Positions 60,030 through 64,000 of a stretch of 64,000 nt of DNA are shown here, one piece after another. Position 1 is the first letter of the stretch. Every line of letters begins with the position of its first letter. Position numbers and translations under genes: made by a program. Under the pieces are notes generated by a model. The model did not search any database, was not told the DNA's origin, and saw only the letters and a program-made list of their open reading frames with translations. Source of the DNA: Janthinobacterium sp. (GTDB lineage: Bacteria > Pseudomonadota > Gammaproteobacteria > Burkholderiales > Burkholderiaceae_D). The stretch lies in contig PKWL01000011.1 in the NCBI GenBank assembly GCA_003133225.1, positions 1-64,000 of the forward strand, in the 5' to 3' direction.

Positions 60030-60527
60030 CTATGTCCTAGTTTTTTTGGCCAACGGTTTCGTTGCCTTATCCATTCCTACCCCTCTAGCTTTTGCAGCCG
60101 CAACCTTCTCCTTCTCCCCTAAGGTGTACGCCTCACGCGCCAGCTGGGCCTTGGTTTTCACGTCCTTGCCGGCCGATTTCGATTTGAACTCTGCAGCACT
60201 CGCCTCAAACGCATATAACTCAGCCAGTAGCTCTTGGTCGTCTTGCCGAATGGCGTCATAGCAGCGCTTCTGTTCGTCAGCGCTCTTATTTGCTTCGTTC
60301 GAATGAAGGGAGAAAAAATCGGTCTGCTCCATGCGCGTCGCCATATGCGTTGCGAACGTCGCCAAATGCTTTAGCAGCACCCAGGCCCGGCGACGGTTCT
60401 CGCGAGAATTCACTGTTTCGACTTCTTTGTTGCCAAGCAGGCCGTATTTCCGGACCAGTTTCGCCATTTCAACTAATTGCGCAGTGTTGTTGTCATTAAT
60501 CACGTGTATCCCGTTGTGTTTAGACAT
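60030..60527 (-). CDS. Hypothetical lysine-rich helical protein, 165 residues
   Basis: I start at the ATG at 60527 (MSKHNGIHVINDNNTAQLVE). The product is helical and ends in a long Lys/Ala-rich tail (LAREAYTLGEKEKVAAAKAR, then TKPLAKKTRT), reminiscent of histone-like tails. The central part (RRRAWVLLKHLATFATHMAT) is a possible helical bundle. No family was recognised. It lies 55 bases upstream of the FRP-like gene on the same strand, so they may be co-transcribed. Confidence 0.65.
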   Translation of the reverse strand: MSKHNGIHVINDNNTAQLVEMAKLVRKYGLLGNKEVETVNSRENRRRAWVLLKHLATFATHMATRMEQTDFFSLHSNEANKSADEQKRCYDAIRQDDQELLAELYAFEASAAEFKSKSAGKDVKTKAQLAREAYTLGEKEKVAAAKARGVGMDKATKPLAKKTRT

Positions 60528-60827
60528 AGCGCCTGGCTGTAATTTTAGCAGCAAGTGTGCTGACTAAATATTAACAACGCCAAAAATGGCCCCGAATACT
60601 ACAAACGGGATGAAAACGGAAAGCAAGATGCTGATAATCCCTTGTAGGGCATGATTTGCAGACCCCGGTCTGCGACTTTCGGCGGCAGAACTCAAGGATG
60701 CGGTTCACAGGCCAATGACATTCTTGACGATTTTGTGGACATCATGTGCCTCAGGCGCTGTAAAGCCCGACTCATCAAAGTAAATTTTCTGTGCCATCGC
60801 AAGTGTCTCTATTAAAATTATTATCCA

Positions 60828-61907
60828 TTATTCGTAAGGTAGCTCACCGAACAGACCAATCATGATATCACCATCAAGCACCTCAAAAGGCAACTCCAGG
60901 TAATAGTCTGGGTGACGAGGCAATGCTTTACCGTCTTTGGATGAGTTCTTTGTATGGCCTTGAACCAACTCCCCGCTCTCTTTTATGTAAGGCAGGATAA
61001 CAATACGTCCGTGGTTCTTAGAGACGATTTTACCCTCTTTCCACAAGGTTTCTCCGTCTCTGCCACTGGACTCACCGCCAAGACTTTTTACTGTCCAACC
61101 AACCTCTTTGCCTTGCTCATACCAGAATACAAAGCTACCAATGACAATGACATGCTGACCTCTTGCCAATGCCTCATCGAGCATTCTTTGAACACTTGAT
61201 ATTTGCAGTAATTTATTGGCACGCGGTAAAAGCAATTCTCTGATTTTGGCTTTCGTTTCGCCCCAATGCTCAACACCTGACATACCAAAGCCGCTTGCAA
61301 TCCTCTCGCGGAAACAATACATGCCTGTCTTGGAATTTGTATTGATAGACGTAGACCAATCAAACTCGCCTTTGCGCTTCAACGACACGCGATGCCCTGT
61401 AAGTTGAACTATTTGTATTTTTGGCAACTCACATAAGCATTGATAGAGGTCATCCCTATACTTTTCGCCGTCTTTATTAGGTAAGACCAAACTTTCAATA
61501 TTTGGCCTTGGAAAACCTACACTGCGCTTAATTGCTTCACTGAGCATAAGCTGTTCCTCTTGTGCAAGTCTTTCCTCAGCAATGATATTTTTCTCTGCTT
61601 TAAGAGAAATGGAAAGCTTTAGTTCGTCATCCAAGCTTAATGAATTGACTCTTTCACGGATTGATTTATTGAATTCAGTGGCGACAGCACTGGCCTCTTT
61701 AAAGGTGTGATAAGCCGCCGCCCTTGCATGGCCGCCTCCATTATCAATGTAATGGTGCGTCCATTTTAATGCACCGTCTGATTGCAGTTTAAGCGCCCAC
61801 ATTTTCCATAGACCACCGTTTTCATACCAAGCAAAAGGAAAGATGGCGATAGGAGGATTGGAAAACCCCATCATTTTTGTAATCAGCATTTTATCTTTGA
61901 CGGTCAA
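60828..61907 (-). CDS. AT-rich hypothetical protein, 359 residues
   Basis: The protein is soluble with a mixed fold. Its N-terminus has IAIFPFAWYENGGLWKMWAL, then a coiled-coil-like helix (LSLDDELKLSISLKAEKNII, AEERLAQEEQLMLSEAIKR). The C-terminal half contains HVIVIGSFVFWYEQGKEVGW and GRIVILPYIKESGELVQGHT. I recognise no family. The base composition is clearly more AT-rich than most of the plasmid, as in the next gene upstream, which points to recent acquisition of the 60.8-62.9 kb segment. Confidence 0.7.
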   Translation of the reverse strand: MTVKDKMLITKMMGFSNPPIAIFPFAWYENGGLWKMWALKLQSDGALKWTHHYIDNGGGHARAAAYHTFKEASAVATEFNKSIRERVNSLSLDDELKLSISLKAEKNIIAEERLAQEEQLMLSEAIKRSVGFPRPNIESLVLPNKDGEKYRDDLYQCLCELPKIQIVQLTGHRVSLKRKGEFDWSTSINTNSKTGMYCFRERIASGFGMSGVEHWGETKAKIRELLLPRANKLLQISSVQRMLDEALARGQHVIVIGSFVFWYEQGKEVGWTVKSLGGESSGRDGETLWKEGKIVSKNHGRIVILPYIKESGELVQGHTKNSSKDGKALPRHPDYYLELPFEVLDGDIMIGLFGELPYE

Positions 61908-62249
61908 TGATATGGTTGCAACTGCTTAAATAACAGCGGATAGGTGGGATAGGTGGGTCAGTTTTTGGCGCAACTCAACATTCTGAAGTTTATATGCTCA
62001 CTATTGTTGTCGGAGCGTCCGCGATAACCGAGTTCTGGAGCTTGGCCGCAACGGCTGCTCTCGGTCGTTGACGGACGGACTTGAGCACTGAAGACAACAG
62101 CTGCACTCTTAGGCATATGCACATCGGCTTCAACTGGATAGACGTCTCGGTTCGAGAGTCGTATTTTTCCGCAGCCATCAGTGAATAACGCAGGTGTGGC
62201 TTCGTCGAATGAGTTCAATGCGAGAACTAGATTTTTTTTCGTATTGCAG
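61908..62249. other. Stretch without a recognised gene
   Basis: A minus-strand frame (61958-62275) is open but overlaps the DUF2971 end and has no initiation signal. Nothing else was noticed. Confidence 0.4.
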
Positions 62250-62897
62250 TTACTCCTGTCCTTGCAACGTTTCAATTAGCTCAAAGCTATCGTTGCTCAT
62301 TGCCATCTCAATAAATTGAATGGGTAAATCTTTTAGAATTTTCCGTATTGTAGCCATATTTTTTCTTGGCATTTTACATCCAAAATTAACTGAATTAACG
62401 AAATCACTTGGAATTTTTAAAAGTTTACCGTAAATTGTTTCATTTTGACAAGTTCCATGATTGAGTTCCAGAATTAGGCGCCATTCACGTTCATATTGCC
62501 AGTCAATATATTTCGTTGTGAGCAACCTCACTCGCTCAGGCGGCCTAACATTTTTCGAATCGTTAGACACTAAGCTTTCTATTGAAAACTCAGGAAAATC
62601 GTCGACATAATTCACTTCCTCTAAAAGGCCTGTGGCGTTTAGTTTCTGCTTGGAATAGCCTACACAAAATCCAGTGTGATTATTTGCATAGTGAGCCCAC
62701 ATTAAAATATTTTTTTTAGTTTCACTGAGGCAACAAATGGCTTTCTGCTGTAAATATTTTCGAACTGCTTCGCTACCGTTAACCGAAAATGATGAATCGA
62801 ATGGGTCGTTAAATTTTTCTGGCTGCGACGCCCACAACTCCATGTTCACCAGCAGTGACAAAGAATTTTCATTGTAAGAAAAATATTTGTATAGCAT
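62250..62897 (-). CDS. DUF2971 protein
   Basis: Starting at the ATG at 62897 (MLYKYFSYNENSLSLLVNME) the gene encodes 215 residues with the DUF2971 signatures: LWASQPEKFNDPFD, ICCLSETKKNILMWAHYANN, HTGFCVGY and YEREWRLILE. The biochemical role of DUF2971 is not settled, but the family is frequent in genomic islands and next to toxin- or defence-like genes. The gene is AT-rich like its downstream neighbour. A longer frame reaching 62993 exists but is less likely. Confidence 0.85.
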   Translation of the reverse strand: MLYKYFSYNENSLSLLVNMELWASQPEKFNDPFDSSFSVNGSEAVRKYLQQKAICCLSETKKNILMWAHYANNHTGFCVGYSKQKLNATGLLEEVNYVDDFPEFSIESLVSNDSKNVRPPERVRLLTTKYIDWQYEREWRLILELNHGTCQNETIYGKLLKIPSDFVNSVNFGCKMPRKNMATIRKILKDLPIQFIEMAMSNDSFELIETLQGQE

Positions 62898-63128
62898 ATC
62901 ATTTAAATTTAAAATATCGGCCTTATTGTCTTCAAGGCGTTTCGTTCGCGCACGAAGTTGGCCGCCCAACGGGGGCGGGGTCAGTACCATCATTACGACA
63001 CACGCTCTGGCGGAGCTGGCTCAGGTGCCGGGGGCCGATACCTACACCGCATCGACTGGCCGCTTTTGGCCGCGTGCAGTCGTTCACGCCGCTTTAAACG
63101 CATCAATTTAGATAGAATTCACCAAATT

Positions 63129-63407
63129 CTAATCTTTCTTACCCGTCATCTTACGTGCGCCGTCACGGAATGCATGCCCAACCTCCCGGGTAATTTTCTT
63201 TGCTCCATGTCCGACAGCGCGCGCACCATCACGAAAGCCGTGGCCAACTGCCTTAGCAGCCTTCTTGGTCTCGTCGACCGGATGCACTTTGCTTGAGCCT
63301 TTATTACTATGCTCGTCGCTAGCGGAAGCCGATATGGTAAATAAGGACATCGCGATTGCAATTAAAATGGTCGCGAATGCGTTCTGATGTAAATGTCTTG
63401 AGGTCAT
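63129..63407 (-). CDS. Small secreted protein with repeated amphipathic helices
   Basis: I start at the ATG at 63407 (AGGA 7 bases upstream), giving 92 residues. An N-terminal signal peptide (FATILIAIAMSLFTISASA) is followed by a basic mature part in which GHGFRDGARAVGHG and GHAFRDGARKM repeat the same motif. The repeat predicts amphipathic helices rich in His, Arg and Lys, as in membrane-active or metal-binding peptides. No family was recognised. Confidence 0.7.
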   Translation of the reverse strand: MTSRHLHQNAFATILIAIAMSLFTISASASDEHSNKGSSKVHPVDETKKAAKAVGHGFRDGARAVGHGAKKITREVGHAFRDGARKMTGKKD

Positions 63408-63543
63408 ATTCATTCCTGTCGGTCTCAAAAATAAGGTGCAAAGTGAGGTATTTCCGCGCCCGCTGTGGTGCATGCCGTCAAAAAAATAATTACATTAGCC
63501 TATCTAGACCCAAGTGACCGGTCATGGCCGGTTTCAGTCAACA

Positions 63544-63774
63544 TTATGAGAGTAATTCCAGCTCGATATCCTCGGACCGAAAAGCCATCATCCATTGCGT
63601 AATGCCATCGCTGTCGCTGCACTCCAGCTCGTAGCCGGGCGGGTTTGAATAAATCTCAATAATCGTTGCAACGTCACCTGAGGCTGGTCGTCGCAAATTA
63701 AATTCATCACATGACTCGGGTATGGGTACAAGCACCCCATTCAGCCGCACTATATCGTATTGCTTAAATTTCAT
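63544..63774 (-). CDS. DUF4926 domain protein
   Basis: From the ATG at 63774 (AGGA upstream), the 76-residue product reads KFKQYDIVRLNGVLVPIPES, then GDVATIIEIYSNPPGYELEC and a closing strand (FRSEDIELEL). That is the small beta-barrel of DUF4926. Such proteins are common in loci with toxin-like or restriction genes, without a proven role. Confidence 0.75.
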   Translation of the reverse strand: MKFKQYDIVRLNGVLVPIPESCDEFNLRRPASGDVATIIEIYSNPPGYELECSDSDGITQWMMAFRSEDIELELLS

Positions 63775-63871
63775 AACCGATATCCTAGTGTTGAGTGGCA
63801 ACTCCTGGCCGACCTACGACCTCGCTGCAGCTACTCCTCCGCCAGTTGCGCTTCGAGGTTGGTGAAACTCC

Positions 63872-64000
63872 TTATTTTGCACCAAACTTGGCGTAGTACT
63901 GCAACACGGCCGGCATATTGGCTATGCGCCGCATGTGTGCGTTGAGCGCGGGGGCTACTCTTTCTACCAGGTCGGCCGGCACATGGTCCAAGCGTCCAGA
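63872..64000 (-). CDS. Glutathione S-transferase-like protein, C-terminal end (cut by window)
   Basis: The last 42 codons of a minus-strand gene are present. The translation ADLVERVAPALNAHMRRIAN, then MPAVLQYYAKFGAK and stop, is typical of the last helices of the GST fold (H..RI...PAV..YYAKFG). The start lies beyond the window, so completeness is unknown. It may mark the return to ordinary metabolic cargo. Confidence 0.65.
   Translation of the reverse strand, partial: SGRLDHVPADLVERVAPALNAHMRRIANMPAVLQYYAKFGAK

Noticed and set aside
61958-62275. Minus-strand 105-codon frame between the DUF2971 gene and its neighbour
   Set aside because: It overlaps the DUF2971 3' end in another frame and has no start signal or similarity.

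Overview
The window looks like part of a plasmid from a betaproteobacterium, most likely a member of the Burkholderiales such as an Oxalobacteraceae genus. The plasmid call rests on a TrfA-like replication initiator (3793-5175) followed by five phased iterons (5243-5349), and on a divergent ParA/ribbon-helix-helix partition pair (2062-3074) with a dyad-rich centromere/operator region. The taxonomic guess is weaker. It rests on H-NS-type proteins of the betaproteobacterial kind, a TfoX-like protein, and the general look of the coding sequences. No conjugation genes, rRNA, tRNA or intact insertion sequences were seen.

Layout: 0-5.4 kb is the maintenance backbone (lipoprotein, Ala-rich membrane protein, par, rep, oriV). 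From 6 to 23.5 kb lies a patchwork of small, mostly unrecognised genes shaped by local duplication and decay. It holds several very short membrane proteins, an H-NS gene plus an H-NS pseudogene, a TfoX-like gene, a ghost of an IS66-type element, an 18-bp tandem repeat array, and at 16.3-23.5 kb a cassette-like array of paralogous small proteins. Four genes there carry the same upstream element (ATATAAAT, 7 bases, CTAYACC); at three of them a 5'-leader hairpin of different sequence follows at the same place.

From 24.4 to 58.3 kb the window is a defence island. It holds a 2090-residue nuclease-STAND ATPase with an overlapping small partner, a DUF7662/NucS-type nuclease, a membrane-anchored Mrr nuclease, a TIR protein, a Cap12-like TIR protein, a complete type I restriction-modification operon (hsdM-hsdS-hsdR), a 1306-residue SIR2 protein, a trypsin-like protease, a P63C protein and a DUF4917 SIR2-like protein. 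Remnants of older systems lie among them: an HsdR tail, a truncated Mrr N-domain, and a two-repeat CRISPR-like relic. A palindrome-rich, gene-poor stretch sits at 33.3-34.8 kb.

The last 5.5 kb (58.5-64 kb) carries small hypothetical genes, a fluorescence-recovery-protein-like gene, a DUF2971 gene, a DUF4926 gene, a small secreted protein, and the 3' end of a glutathione S-transferase-like gene cut by the window edge. The AT-rich genes at 60.8-62.9 kb look recently acquired. All functional calls come from reading the sequence and from remembered family signatures; no database search was run.
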